A stretch of DNA of 64,000 bases from Polytrichum commune (GCA_950295325.1 OX485805.1:43362758-43426757); one strand, 5' to 3'. Counted from the first letter of the stretch, positions 26,661 to 38,300 are shown. Translations and numbers: made by a program. The notes: generated from the letters alone by a model not told the origin.

Positions 26661-27330
26661 ATCATTATTCATGCTCCTCTCCTCGATCACGTCCCCCGCA
26701 TGAAGACTGCCTGCAATCATCTCTCTTTCTCTCTCTCTCTCATCGTGCCATCAGCGTTGAAGGTGGCAGAGAGAGAGACAGAGTGCAGAAGTGGCTGTGC
26801 TCGTGCCCGTATGGATGAACGTAAGTGTGTATGTTTTATCATCCTATTTCAGTTTATCATCCACATTGCTATAATAACCAGGTGCCACTACCAAGAATAA
26901 TAAACAGGTTGAAAGGGGGTACTGTTGTGTGTACCACCAATCCTTGAATCAAGAATAGAGGAACCCAAAATTAACAAGGAAAAAGCTTTAAAAAAATGAA
27001 AGTGAAGGGTGACACATGCCCCCTTGACTTTTTGGGTGTTATTTGGGAAGGCATGTGTTTGTAGTGGGAGAATAAAATGGCGCATATTGTATGATATGAA
27101 TACCTAACTTAGTAGGCATGCTTTAGTGTATTGTTAGTTTGTATGCGACCGACGTTATAAGGTGACACGCGGGTGTTATTACGTTGTTTTTCTTAATTGG
27201 ACACCTATAGTATTTGATTGGTTGTGTGGGTAGGTGAGGATTGAAGAATAAACACCACAATGAGACATGTTTGAAAGAGTTCAGACCACGTTTTGAAATA
27301 AGTTCGTTTGAAAACACATTGGTTGCCATT
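26661..27330. other. Gene-free stretch
   Basis: A CT-rich stretch (26720-26790) is followed by AT-rich DNA. I see no conserved protein or RNA. The last part may belong to the upstream portion of the LINE remnant, but I could not read its motifs. Confidence 0.4.
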
Positions 27331-28641
27331 CTCTCTTTATGTTGATGATGTTGTTATGCGCTCTAAATCATGATCATGCTTACAGAGACTTGAGAATAAG
27401 CTATACGAGTCATGCACTTCCTCTAGCCTTGATGTCAATTTATGTAAGACCGAAATCACGATCTTTGGTCTCAACAAAAGGAAATTAAATCAAGAGGGAT
27501 TTTACTTAGGCAATGACCAAATCGACATAACCCACGAATAGAAATGCCTTGGGATTGACTTCTATTCATGTGGTTACTTTGAGGCATCAAGTAAAAGGCG
27601 ATGAATTGCAAGTATGAAACCCTTGATGGCCACCTCGAGGAAAGAAACAATATCGTACATAGGCCACTTACCGCTCACAGCCACTAACCGTGCACTTTAC
27701 CGTGCACTTCACCGTTCACTACTCTACTGTTCACCGTTCGTCTCCTCTATTGTTGTTTTGTTCTTTGACAATGTATCTTGTGATACTGCATGTGTATGAG
27801 CTTTGCTTTGAATATATCATCGGGATAATCTGCTTGTTTGAAGGAAGTTAAAATGCCAGTGGAAACATACAGAGGTAGATGGTTTACAACAATATCTTAC
27901 TGCATAAAATTGGTCAATGGAGTAGCACACTAGAGTGAATCTCTGTAAGCCCGACGAAGCTCAAAATCACTCATGCAGGTGGAGCGAAGAATGATGGAAA
28001 AATCCGGAAGCAGCTTGAAAAGGAGAAGGTAGCATAACTGAAGAAGAAAGAAAAACAAGAATGCCCAACAGATAATAAGGTTGAGAAAAAACAAGAAATG
28101 AGGCTTAAAAGCCAACAACGTCCAACAATCGTGTTTGCCAGAAAGAGAGCTTCTTTTGTAACGCCTGTAGCAAAAGTTGAATGAACATTGATAGTGCACG
28201 GTTAGTGGTTAAGGTAGTTAGTTTCCAATGCCCAATACAGTTGTATAAAGAACTATGAAAAGGCCATGATTTTTCAATAAAAATTTTCATTTTACTTTTC
28301 AACACTAATATTAAGTGAGCCATTAATTTAATTCAAATACCAAATTTGGAAAATTTTGCTACCCACCTCAAAAAATAAAACATCAAAGTCAAATGTGCAC
28401 GGTTAGTAGCTTGCTTACGATAGTTGGAGTAACGTGTTGGAAGCTCCAATCCCATTCATTCAAGGCTTTGGTGCTTCCAACTTTCACACGTGGCAGTGAG
28501 ATTTTGGGAGGTGACTTGAAAACTCTCACTGAAAAGGTTTATGGGAAAGGTGTGAAGATACATATGATGTCTCACGTCGTTGTGTGTTCTTTGACAACCT
28601 ATGATATTTTGTTGGCTGGATTCGGAGACCTTCGCCCATAA
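27331..28641 (+). pseudogene. Non-LTR retrotransposon (LINE) reverse transcriptase remnant, split by an insertion
   Basis: The first piece (27331-27652) contains the polymerase motif Y-V-D-D at 27338-27349, followed by features of LINE reverse transcriptases: LQRLENKLYE, LDVNLCKTEITIFG and KCLGIDF. In-frame stops occur after SKS, after THE and after SSKRR, so it is dead. The second piece (28421-28641) continues the same protein with GVTCWKLQSHSFKALVLPTF, EILGGDLK and SLTTYDILLAGFGDL, the region after the thumb in plant LINEs. The two pieces join in frame if the 27653-28420 element is removed. The 5' end and any endonuclease domain are not recognisable. Confidence 0.75.
27653..28420. mobile_element. 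768-bp TIR element inserted in the LINE, TA target duplication
   Basis: The termini read TCGTACATAGGCC on the left and TCGTAAGCAAGC on the other strand at the right. Each side has TA (27651-27652 and 28421-28422). Subterminal inverted copies of CACTAACCGTGCAC lie at about 27683 and 28190, with another at 28396 (GTGCACGGTTAGTAG). Removing the element and one TA restores an uninterrupted LINE frame across the junction, which confirms both boundaries. No transposase is visible. The TA target suggests Tc1/mariner-type mobilisation. Confidence 0.75.
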
Positions 28642-28916
28642 ATTTATATCCTCATTAAATAACTATAGGTTTTTAACAACCACTTGTCCACCTACCATCC
28701 GCTTGGTTAGTCAATCAAGTAACTTCGCTTTCTCAACACCTTGTCGACCAAGAATTTGACACCTAACACAAACGGACAACATGTGGAAGGCATCACAAAG
28801 TCTATCTCGTTGGAAAACCCATGAAAACCCAACACCATCAATAATCACATTTGATGGTCTCAAGGAGGTTTTTTTTGCTAAAGAATTTTTTTTTTCATCT
28901 TTGAAGCAAGAAACTA

Positions 28917-29312
28917 TACTAAATATGATATTTTAGTGGCATATGTGTATTTAATGTTACTATGGTAACTTTTTGGATAACACTTCTTATGAATAAGAGA
29001 ATAAATATCGTCATGGATAATGGATGAGTTCATCCATTGGCCAAAACCCTACCTTCTCTTGTCAGCAAGTTTGTCATGAAACATTGTCATGGATGATTGA
29101 AATTTGGATGAGAAATTACTTGGTAAGTGACAGTGATTGCAACATTGTAAATCTATAAACCCCCCGCCCCCCCCCCCCCAATTTTTTTTTAAATAACAAT
29201 AATTACAAGTAATATTGGGTTAACATTTAGTGTTGGTGACACTCTCCTGCGTTTTACAACTAGTGTTGAGCAAGACAATTAGAATTGGTGACACAAAATA
29301 TCATATTTAGTG
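28917..29312 (+). mobile_element. CACTAAATAT-family non-autonomous element, nearly complete
   Basis: The left end is TACTAAATATGATATTTTAG and the right end is ATATCATATTTAGTG. The interior matches the 13564 copy throughout. A poly(C) tract with one G at 29161-29179, followed by poly(T), interrupts the middle. The length is 396 bp and there is no coding sequence. Confidence 0.75.
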
Positions 29313-30144
29313 TAGATTACCTCCATCTCCTGGATTTTCTCAAACATGAACTTGAATTGTACTTGAAGGAACCACTGACACCACCCAAACACAAGATCAT
29401 TGTTGCTTATTGCATTTTTAATCATAGACTTGTAATTGAAAATGGATGGAAGTCGACTATCCCTATCTTTAGAGATAGTAGATCATGTCACTTTTGCTCT
29501 TAAAATGTAGTTGAAATCAAGGCACACTTTGTGTTGGAATGTTCTCTATGCCCTTTGTTGTAACTTCTTTAGAGTTGAGTTTCAATCAATATATGCAAAA
29601 TTAGTACGAGGGAGTCTCAAGTCTTTCTTTCAATGAGTCCATCAAGTTGATATTAGCCTCTATCTCACCCAGAGTTATATACTTTGCCACTATGAGGAAT
29701 TAGCCGGTTTGACACGATCTTGATGTACTTTTAGTCCCATAAACCTTTTGTCTTCCCAAACCTTTAAATCAACAAACATGACTTGTTTACTAAGTACTCC
29801 ACAATCTGCAATAAACACCATTCAAAGGACTTTTATCTTCAATTGAAAAAACCATAACTAAAATGAAATGAGGACCAACTTTTGTTAATGCTCCATCTTA
29901 GAGTTGCTCATGCAACACAAGTTTCATTGTGTAGGTTTAATTGGTAGAAGTTGGAGAACATGAAATGTGAACAAAATAACACCCACATACCTTATCATGT
30001 GGAATTCCTTTGGACGAAAGCATGGACATTAACTCTACATCACTTTATCCAAAGAAGTTTTGTATTGCTTGAGCACCAAACACTAGGGGCTTGAGAATCA
30101 AGAAGTTTGTTACCATTGCCATGGTTGTACCATTGGTTACGGAC
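29313..30144. repeat. Intergenic stretch with an interspersed repeat fragment
   Basis: 29600-29790 (GGGAGTCTCAAGTCTTTCTT, CAAGTTGAYATTAGCCTCTA, TTTCAGTCC/TTTTAGTCC) recurs at 54089-54250. The nature of the repeat is unknown. The remainder shows nothing recognisable. Confidence 0.5.
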
Positions 30145-30146
30145 TA

Positions 30147-30358
30147 CACTAAATTCTCTTATTAGTGTGGGTTAGCATTTGGAGTTATATGTTGCTATAA
30201 CCTTTTACCGAGATATTCCCTCTTTATCAAGTTATATGATGTTCTTTGATTTGCATACTAACTTTTATGTAGCTTGAGTAGAAAATCATACGTTTGGTAG
30301 AATGTTAGAGCAATGCGTAACTCCAAATGGTAACCCCCACTAATAGGACAATTTAGTG
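30147..30358. mobile_element. 212-bp MITE with about 50-bp terminal inverted repeats
   Basis: Left: CACTAAATTCTCTTATTAGT then GGTTAGCATTTGGAGTTA. Right, on the other strand: CACTAAATTGTCCTATTAGT then GGTTACCATTTGGAGTTA. TA flanks both ends (30145-30146 and 30359-30360). The termini resemble the CACTAAATAT family but the interior differs, so it may be a sister family. The CACTA ends suggest the CACTA superfamily; the TA flanks equally suit Tc1/mariner MITEs. Confidence 0.75.
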
Positions 30359-30716
30359 TACACTATTTTGGTATAATTTTGGTAGGCTACACTAATTCCA
30401 ATTACCCACATTTTTTATTGTAATTTGAAGTGACCCACTGCAATTTTTTATGTGAGAAATCAGTGGGTTTTTTTGTCTGGATAATAGGATGAAAACTCAA
30501 GGCAAGGCAAGTACTATGAAACTAGTAATGCTAACCAATGTGAAATTAATGTGGGCCACACTAAATCCCAACCCACATGAATTTCCCACCCACACTAATT
30601 AGACGAAACACTAGTTATGATAAAGTACATTGTAATCAGAGATTGCACAAGACTTAACCAAAGTTAGCATTAGTGAAGCATAACACACACACTTGTTTTC
30701 AAGCTCTCTTAACTAA

Positions 30717-31133
30717 GAGCATCCCCAGGAGAGATAGTAAGCAACCCGCCAAAAATAAAATATTATATGGTGTTTAGGAGCCCTCCATCTTGGGCGGGGC
30801 CGCTCATCTTGAGTCAGAGCCCACCAAAGCCTAGGCATACCCCCGGTATAATTAGGAAGCAATCAATAAGACAACGACACCTATTATCTGACATGGGATA
30901 AAGTAGGATATCGGAGTATCTGATATTAAAGTAATCTCTTGGCGGGCCGGAGGAGGGTCGCCATATGAACCATTTATGGCGTTGGAAGGCCTTTACTATA
31001 CCCGGGCCGCTTCTAAATTATGCCGGACCGGACATTGGTGGGGCTCAATTTATGCCGGTACCGCCACCTAAGAACCCGGGATGCCCCATTTTTGGCGTTG
31101 GCATGCCCTATGGCGAGGCTGGTGGGGACGCTC
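30717..31133. mobile_element. 417-bp MITE with GAGCATCCCCA ends and 7-bp target duplication
   Basis: The ends are GAGCATCCCCA and, on the other strand, GAGCGTCCCCA. TAACTAA lies immediately on both sides (30710-30716 and 31134-31140). The interior is much richer in G+C than the surrounding DNA. GAGCATCYCCA ends recall a MITE type common in plant genomes. The target duplication is 7 bp, or 8 bp with one mismatch, so a hAT-like origin is possible. Confidence 0.75.
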
Positions 31134-31164
31134 TAACTAATAGTCCATGAGTGGATAAACTAAA

Positions 31165-31255
31165 ACAATGTTGGGATGACAATACTTGTAAACTTAGTCA
31201 TAAGGAGCGTCATGAAAAATGCTACCACAACGACACTAAATCCAATCTTTATTGT
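31165..31255 (-). mobile_element. Fragment of CACTAAATAT-family element, minus orientation
   Basis: GGGATGACAATACTTGTAAA, CTTAGTCATAAGGAGCGTCA and GACACTAAATCC match the left end of the family read in reverse, as also seen at 49245-49360. Confidence 0.5.
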
Positions 31256-31283
31256 AGTTAAATGTAGTTAAGCATATAGCTAA

Positions 31284-31771
31284 GGGCCATTTCACACTAT
31301 GGCCGAAGGTCAAGAGGCCATCGATTTCCACCAATAAGATGCGAGAAATCAAGAATTCAGCCTCTCAACCCTTCACATCAGAAGCCAAAGTCCAAAGGCC
31401 GTCACTCTCCAAAATGCCTACATGGCAATACTATGTGACCAAGGCGATGGACTCTCAAAGGAAGTTTGGATCAAGCAAGAATGGAAACCCAAACTATGGT
31501 TGAGAGGCTATCAATTTTTATTTTTATTTTTTATATAAAAAAAATACAGGAACTGTGCCGTTAGATTGGAAGGGTTGTTTTGAACCGGACAAATGGATAT
31601 GGATTTGGACTTTGGACTTGGCCTTTGGAGGCTTCACACTATGCCTAGCCGAAGGCTCCAATTCCTATATTTTATTGGTTATTTTCAGCTCATTTCTTTG
31701 GACTCTCATCAAAGTTTGGCCATTCAATCCCACGTCCTCTAAACTTGGACGGCCATAGTGTGAAGTGGCCC
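31284..31771 (+). mobile_element. 488-bp Harbinger-type non-autonomous element
   Basis: The terminal inverted repeats are GGGCCATTTCACACTATGGC and, on the other strand, GGGCCACTTCACACTATGGC. The flanking triplets are TAA (31281-31283) and CAA (31772-31774), probably one mutated TAA duplication. The interior (ATGGAAACCCAAACTATGGT, CGTTAGATTGGAAGGGTTGT, GCTCATTTCTTTGGACTCTC) is shared with the element at 41755-42579. No transposase is present. Confidence 0.75.
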
Positions 31772-32065
31772 CAAAGTTAACATTCCTAACACTCATTGGT
31801 TAATTTCAATTGGCGGGGCGTCACCAAAGCCACATTGTTTGGTGTACTTTCTCATACTATGCACTTTCACCGCCTCCACGATCACCAAGCCCTAGATCAC
31901 GAAGGAAAGAAACTTTCCAAGAAAGAGTAAAAACCAATCTTTTCTTTTTTAGGGAAATAATGGGTAGCATATCCCTATTTGTTCTTTAGGAATAACATAA
32001 AGTATCAATTTGGGAGTAAATGGGAAAGAAAGAGGAGCCACAACTTAGGTTTAGTTGTCTATGTC

Positions 32066-32153
32066 GGCCACTCACCCACGAAATTCTAGTGGAAATGTAG
32101 ATGCCACCAGGTGGTATCTACGTTTCCACTAGAATGTGGTGGGCGAAGTGGCC
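32066..32153. repeat. Compact hairpin, arms about 43 nt, almost no loop
   Basis: The left arm (CACCCACGAAATTCTAGTGG, AAATGTAGATGCCACC) pairs with the right arm (AGGTGGTATCTACGTTTCCA, CTAGAATGTGGTGGGCG). Only a few positions are mismatched. It is small enough to be a MITE relic; transcription cannot be judged. Confidence 0.7.
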
Positions 32154-32164
32154 TCCCTGGAAAC

Positions 32165-32384
32165 TACACCGTTTGTGACATTTAGTGTCACTTACTATTC
32201 GGAATTATGCAATGCATTGACTTCTTACTCTAGACTCTTGTTTTATTTTCAAAGGTTGTATAAGTTGTTCATATCTTATAGAACATAAATGAGTTTGCTT
32301 GGTAAAATATTACATTCTCAATAAAGAGTTATAGCATTGTGTAACTTTGAATAGTAAGTGACACGAAATACCATAAACGATGTA
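32165..32384. mobile_element. About 220-bp MITE related to the CACTAAATAT family
   Basis: Left: TACACCGTTTGTGACATTTA then GTGTCACTTACTATTC. Right, on the other strand: TACATCGTTTATGGTATTTC then GTGTCACTTACTATTC. The terminal inverted repeats are about 38 bp. The GTGTCACTTACTA block also occurs near 50449 and, in reverse, at 57027. Confidence 0.65.
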
Positions 32385-32389
32385 GTACA

Positions 32390-33718
32390 TAATGAGGCCC
32401 ATTTAATGGAGAATGGGCATTATTGTATAGGAGCATGCCTCTCATTCATCCAATATAAAGCTTTTAAATAGTATACATGCGGAGGTTACTTTTTCTCAGT
32501 TAATTTGACACCATAATTAGCTTTAAAGACCCCCAACTAGCGATTTCGCAGTCATATGAGATGAATTGGCAACAAACCTATAAGGGGGGTGTAGTTTTTA
32601 TGTTGGAGGAATGAGAGGTATGCTCGTATGCGATAATTCTTTCTCTCAGTTTGAACACTCAATTCGATCACACAATATTTCATGTTCGAAACCATGGTCC
32701 TATTGACACGAAGTATTGGTATATTCGAGCCATTTTTGTCAATCCAACTACCATTATTTCTATTGGGAAGCATGTATCTTCAATAGTGCATCTAGGTGGG
32801 CTAGGACTTAGGGGTTGTTTTACATCATGGACCATGAAGTCGTCCCTTGCTCCCCTAAAACTTGTGATTGGTTGTCGAACTTGTCCCGAGACACACTTCA
32901 ATTTCTATCAAGGAGAAAATGTCAAAGTAATCTTGACGATTGAGGTCCCCGAAAGGCCTATATTCAGGCGTACACTAACCATCGTCATGATCCAACATGT
33001 CTTTATGGTGACAAAGGTCGAATAGGTTATTTTGCTGCTACAAAGTCACCGGACCATGGCAAAGAAATACCATTTTAATATTTTAAATCATTTTTTATTT
33101 TATTTTATTTTTGGGTTGGTATGGAAAATGTTATTGTAGTTAAGAGATGAGAAAAGGGAAGAAAAACAGAGGATATGAAACATGAAACGAAACAAATACA
33201 AAACTACCCTATTTGGACATATTTCAAAAAAAAAACAACACATCCACTTTTGGGTGCATGATTATTATTAATCCACGTTCGGTCTAGTGAGAAACCTAAA
33301 AGCTTAAAAAATTACATTCTTTTGTAAATCTGGCCATGGAAGTGTGAGCATGGAGAAAAGACCATTAGACATGGGACAACTTCATGGTCCATGATGTAAA
33401 CAAAGCCCCTCAAGTTACGTTCTCCATTCATCACCCAGTAACTACCCATGCATATACATGCCACCTTCAGCTTCCCATTAAAACTAACCGAGTCTTTACT
33501 CAACATTCACTAGAAGGATCATGTGGATTGGGCACTAGGCACCGTATTTGGGTCACATTTTCATGAGATGAAAACCAAGAAAATTTGGGAGGATGAAGTG
33601 AACTTATCCCATGCTAATGTAAACCTAACATTATTTGTGATTCCTTGTAAAAACATATTTGGGCGGTATTGATCGCCATATATTATTGCTTCCAAACCAA
33701 GAAGACTCATAGTGATTT
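32390..33718. other. Gene-free stretch
   Basis: A block at 32590-32645 (GGAGGAATGAGAGGTATGCT, CGTATGCGATAATTC) matches 17690-17745, so part is repetitive. An open frame at 32651-33025 shows no domain. No RNA gene is seen. Confidence 0.45.
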
Positions 33719-35382
33719 CCAAAAGTAATGCAACACCCTTCACAAACATACAAAATCGACGTTTTCTCGGGAAAGGGGAAACCTTACATCATGCAGTGCT
33801 AGCACAAGCTAAAGAACGTATGTAGCTAGCCTCATGTCAATTTCCATGGTAATCATATTCACATGCCAACAATAAATGGTAAAAAAAACGTGAATTTGGG
33901 TGTTGCATTATTTTTGGAATTCTTCAAATTTGGTGAATTGCAATAGCAGTCTACGTTATAGTATGCAATAACTTGTTGGTTAACATGTTTGCTTTGCATT
34001 CACAAGGTCCTTGGTTCAAGTTCCCCTTCCATCGTGCCCAAAACTTCCTTTGAAATGTGTGCACATGTCATTGCCCTCCATATTGAAGAACAAATTTGTT
34101 GTACATTAGCTAGGAAACTAGAAACAACACCATCAACAATTAATCACATCATCAACGTTACGGAGCTACATGGAAGTTAAAGGATAAGGGAAGGTCATGG
34201 CGTCTATGCATTATTAGTGCAATGGGATGATTGTTACTTGGCTCGATTGGTGCAAACATAATAGTAGACTATTGCAGTAAAAGGTTAGAGGGTTCTCCAG
34301 GTGTTTCAAATGTCACAACTTCCCTTGACACAATAAAAAGAGCACTACAACGCGAAATTTTTTGCAGTTTAGAAGAAAAAAGAACCTTTCCTTTTGGATT
34401 GTCACAATCAATGAAGACATGAATGGGCAAAGGATCACAAGGATTGGACAAAGGAGCAGTGGAGGAAAGTCGTATTCTCGTATGAAAGTAAATTCAACAT
34501 TGTGGGGTCTAATGGTCGAGAGTGGTGTTGTGAAAGGCACGGGGAATCCCTAAGCAATCATGTGGTTAGTACAACTAAAGCATGGAGGAGGGAGAATCAT
34601 GGTCCAGGGTTGCATGAGTTGGGAGGGCGTTGGGGAGTTGACCATAATCCAATGAGTATGAACAATGAACAATGAGCATTATCATAACATCTTACATGAT
34701 GACATGAGCCTGTCAATTGTGAAGTTCAAACATAAAGCGGATGAATGGGTGTTCCAACATGATAATAACCCAAAACACACTAGCAGGTCGACAATCAAAT
34801 GGTTCAACAATCACGCAATCACAGTAGTGCCATGGATTCCACAATCTTCCGACATGAATCCTATCGAACACATGTGGAATGAAGTGGATCGGTGCCTCCA
34901 ACTCTATAAATACCACCCCACTAGCAAACATGACATTTGAAAGAAGCTATAGGAATGAAGGGAACAATATTGAGATGGAAGTCATACAAAAGTTGGTGAA
35001 ATCAATGCCCAACAAAGTGCAGGCATTGTGGAAGGCGAAAGGAGGAGACACCAAATACTAGCCAAATAGCGTAGCATTGATATAAAATGAAGAACAAACA
35101 AAGTGTATTTTTTGTATGATTTGCAATGTTTTCAATGTCATCTAACAGGGGGTTCATGTGTCCTGGAACATAATAATGTCAAAAGTGCCAAAAGTAATGC
35201 AACGCCCCCAAATTCATATTTTTACCATTAAATGTTGGTATATGAGTTCGATCACCATGAAAATTATAGGCTTGCCACATACTTTATTTTGATTGTGTTG
35301 GCACCACGTGACGTAAGCTTTTCCCATTTCCAAGAAGATGTCAATTTTTTTATGTTTGTAAAGGGCATTGCATTACTATTGA
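33719..35382 (+). mobile_element. Tc1-like (DD34E) DNA transposon, 1.66 kb, with long terminal inverted repeats
   Basis: The two ends are about 195-199 bp inverted repeats: left 33719-33917, right 35188-35382. Each carries an outer and an inner copy of CCAAAAGTAATGCAACRCCC facing each other. The aligned interiors match throughout (TTACATCATG/TTACGTCACG, TCATGTCAATTTCCATGG region). The total length is typical of Tc1 elements. The exact outer boundary is uncertain: a TA is visible at the right (35377-35378) but its counterpart on the left is AA. A decayed transposase lies between the repeats. Confidence 0.85.
34041..35061 (+). pseudogene. Tc1-type transposase pseudogene (DD34E)
   Basis: The transposase would bind the terminal repeats and cut out and paste the element. 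Pieces in order are: an N-terminal helix-turn-helix (FEMCAHVIALH, TPSTINHII), the first catalytic block reading FSYESKF at 34475-34495, a GCMSWEGVGEL block, and QHDNNPKHTS with the second Asp at 34761-34763. The block MNPIEHMW follows, with the Glu at 34866-34868. The C-terminus is KLVKSMPNKVQALWKAKGG, ending in a stop at 35059-35061. Exactly 34 residues separate the second Asp and the Glu, the DD34E spacing of true Tc1 elements. The first catalytic Asp is replaced by Tyr, and several frameshifts and stops break the frame, so it is inactive. The full span would suit a protein of about 340 residues. Confidence 0.85.
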
Positions 35383-38300
35383 AAGTCGTTGTACACGTAT
35401 ATAGATGGTAGGAGACTCTATTGGGCTATAAATCCGATATACATTACATTACATGCCACCTAGTACTGGGACCGTATGTCCTAAGGATATTTTTAAAAGA
35501 AGAAAAATCATGTTGGTTGAAAGGGGTGTGCCTCCATAAAACATGCCCAAACAAAACAGTTTTAACGTGGGGGCGACCAAACGACCACACTAATAACCAA
35601 TCTTTATGAAAAAGTTTGGGTGTTTGGTAAAGCCATGTGAGGATGAGCCTTTAGTGTAGCACAAATCCATGCCCTCTTGGCCCTTTGCACATGTACATAC
35701 GACACATAATTCGTCATGCCTTTTTAAAACGGTGGTGAACGGTGGGGAATCATCAGGTGATGGCTGCACCACCACCACCACATTGTTCATTGTACAAAGG
35801 CTATTAGCATGCATACGTTAGGGTATGTTGTCTAATATTAGGATTGGATACAAAACATTCTTGTCATCTTGGTCACACCTTCTCCAAGTAAATATTATCC
35901 TATGTGGATGGTGTTGAATCTAGACATCAAAATGGATATATTTTCAAAATTAGATTATGACAAAGCTAAAGTTTGACATTTTCCAATTCCAATTGTTAAT
36001 TTTAATTTTGATATTTCGAGAAATAATTTAATTTCCATTGAAACCACCTAGGTAAGCCGGTAGTGTCTTAATAGAGAGTCATGATTGAACCTTCAACTGC
36101 TCACTTTGTGAAACCCCTTTTAGAGTACATGGTGAAAGAAAGGGTGCAAATTATACCCATAATTGCTATCATGGAAAAAGTTGTGCCATTGATTGAAGCT
36201 TTTACTAAATGCCTTCAATTAACTCTATGTGAGGAAGTACATTTCAAGGCTATCAATTTACCATGTCCATCACATCGGACATTAATTATGCATTGTGTTG
36301 GAAAACAACAATTAAGTTATCATCATCATCATCGTTATTATTTTCTTTATTAGTATATGGTAGTGTTAAGGAAATGCTCCCGTAGTGGTTATGTGGAGAT
36401 CAAGTTTGATAGAAGTATGCTATCCGTATGAATGTAGTATGAAGTTCATCCCTAGATATTCATTCCGCACGATATTAAACACTCAAAACAAGGACCAAAG
36501 AGTATATTTTCAAGCAACTACGCCCTTTTATTACCCAAGACCTTGAGACCTAGGAGCATCTAGTTACTTGACCCAGGACTTCTCATCCCTCTAAACACAT
36601 ATAAGCCAAGTTATCTTTGTAAAATTAAGTGCACACTAAACTAAACACCAAATCATCTACTGTTGTAAACTCTCGAAGAGAGAGAGATTATGTCAGTCAT
36701 AGGTTAGAGAATGAGAGATGCTTCACACTTGACCATGGCTGTGAACTCATATGTAAACTTGAGCGAGGTTTTATGTAGCACAACATCATTAACCTTTAAT
36801 GATCTAAAGTTCATATTTGTATATATAGTTGAATCAAGCCCAAGTTGTAATTACAACATGCATGAGTTGTGTGGTAGGATCCTTCAATAAGAATAGACTT
36901 GCATGCATGACCATGAGAATAATACACATGTTAATTGATAAATTGTTTTTAACATCATACAAATTTATATTAAAATTTAACCAAATTGAAACATCTTTGT
37001 ATTTGAATAATCATAAAAATTGCACATACACGCCATGGAATTAAAATTTATTGAAAGTGTGTCATCAGATCTGCCCGTAGAATTGAGGTAGCCTAAATTA
37101 TGAATTATGAAGAAATGTCCTCTTTAACTTAAATATTAGTTCTAAATGTATACAAATGCTTTAAAATGTATTGATTATATTTTTGTTATAATAGCCATGA
37201 TACATACCACACAGGTGTCAAAACCTCAAAAGAATTTAAAGTTTTCAAATAACATGTTCAACACTTTTATGAGAAAAATTCAACATATTTTCAAATACTT
37301 GTAGGGCAAAACCAAATAAAACTATGAAATTAATATGAACCTAGTAAGATCAACAAGTTGGAGGCTTGATGGTATGTGAGGAGATTCAATGGGACTTACA
37401 CCTACTTTGGTGTTCTTTATAGTTTGATAGAGGTTAATGGGAAGTATGGTAATTATTTCTATTAGTATGGGTGAAAATTAGTGTGAGGATAATTAGCAGG
37501 GACCATATTGAATTTCTAGTCAAGGTGGAATTAACGTAGGTCCAAGACTAGACATGGGTCCATGTCTATAAGTAAGTCGTCATGAAGACTTGCGACCAAC
37601 ACATTGATTATCAGTTATAGGACAAGAGTAGCGCAAAATTAAAATAACCACCCACATCAATTTTTTTAGAACATCACCCTTTGTAATGTCGCTCCCTCTC
37701 TTATATCCCCAAACCCCAGGGAACGGATGTGCTTAGTTGAATCTCCCTCCACATTGTCACATTTCCCTCCCATAAATCATAGATTTTTACACTAAAATAA
37801 TCCAACAAAGCATTCATACCACATACGCTTGCATGCATCCCGTTGTCATCGTTGTAACTATTGTCATCATTGCAATGTTGACTTTCTGATATCCCATAAT
37901 GTCACACGCTACATTGATTCTCTATTATCATGCGCCCATGTTAATACTATAAACCTCCTTAATATCACGTGCACTTTGGTTACCACATGCATGATATCAA
38001 GGAGGGTAGAGTGTAGTGTGTCCCACACTTATTTTCTACTAGAAACTTAGCACGGGTTTGAGAACTAATGTAAATCCACTTTAATTCTCATTATGAGCGT
38101 GGGCTTCAGAAAACGACTAGCTCACAATAATAGGACTCAACTACACTATAAAAGATATTTAGTGTATGGTTATATTTAATGTTATTACCACCCTATCATG
38201 CTCAATAATAATTTTCAATTTGTTGACAATTAGTGTTAGAAGACTTGCTAGAACATATGCTGAAATTCTCCTTGTATCATTTAATTTTTCTTTTCCCATA

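Noticed and set aside
32651-33025. 124-residue open frame
   Set aside because: No recognisable domain, no neighbouring exons, and surrounded by repeats.
33970-34035. tRNA-like stretch (GGTCCTTGGTTCAAGTTCC) with a possible D-arm upstream
   Set aside because: Acceptor and anticodon stems do not pair and it lies inside the Tc1-like element; no functional tRNA can be supported.
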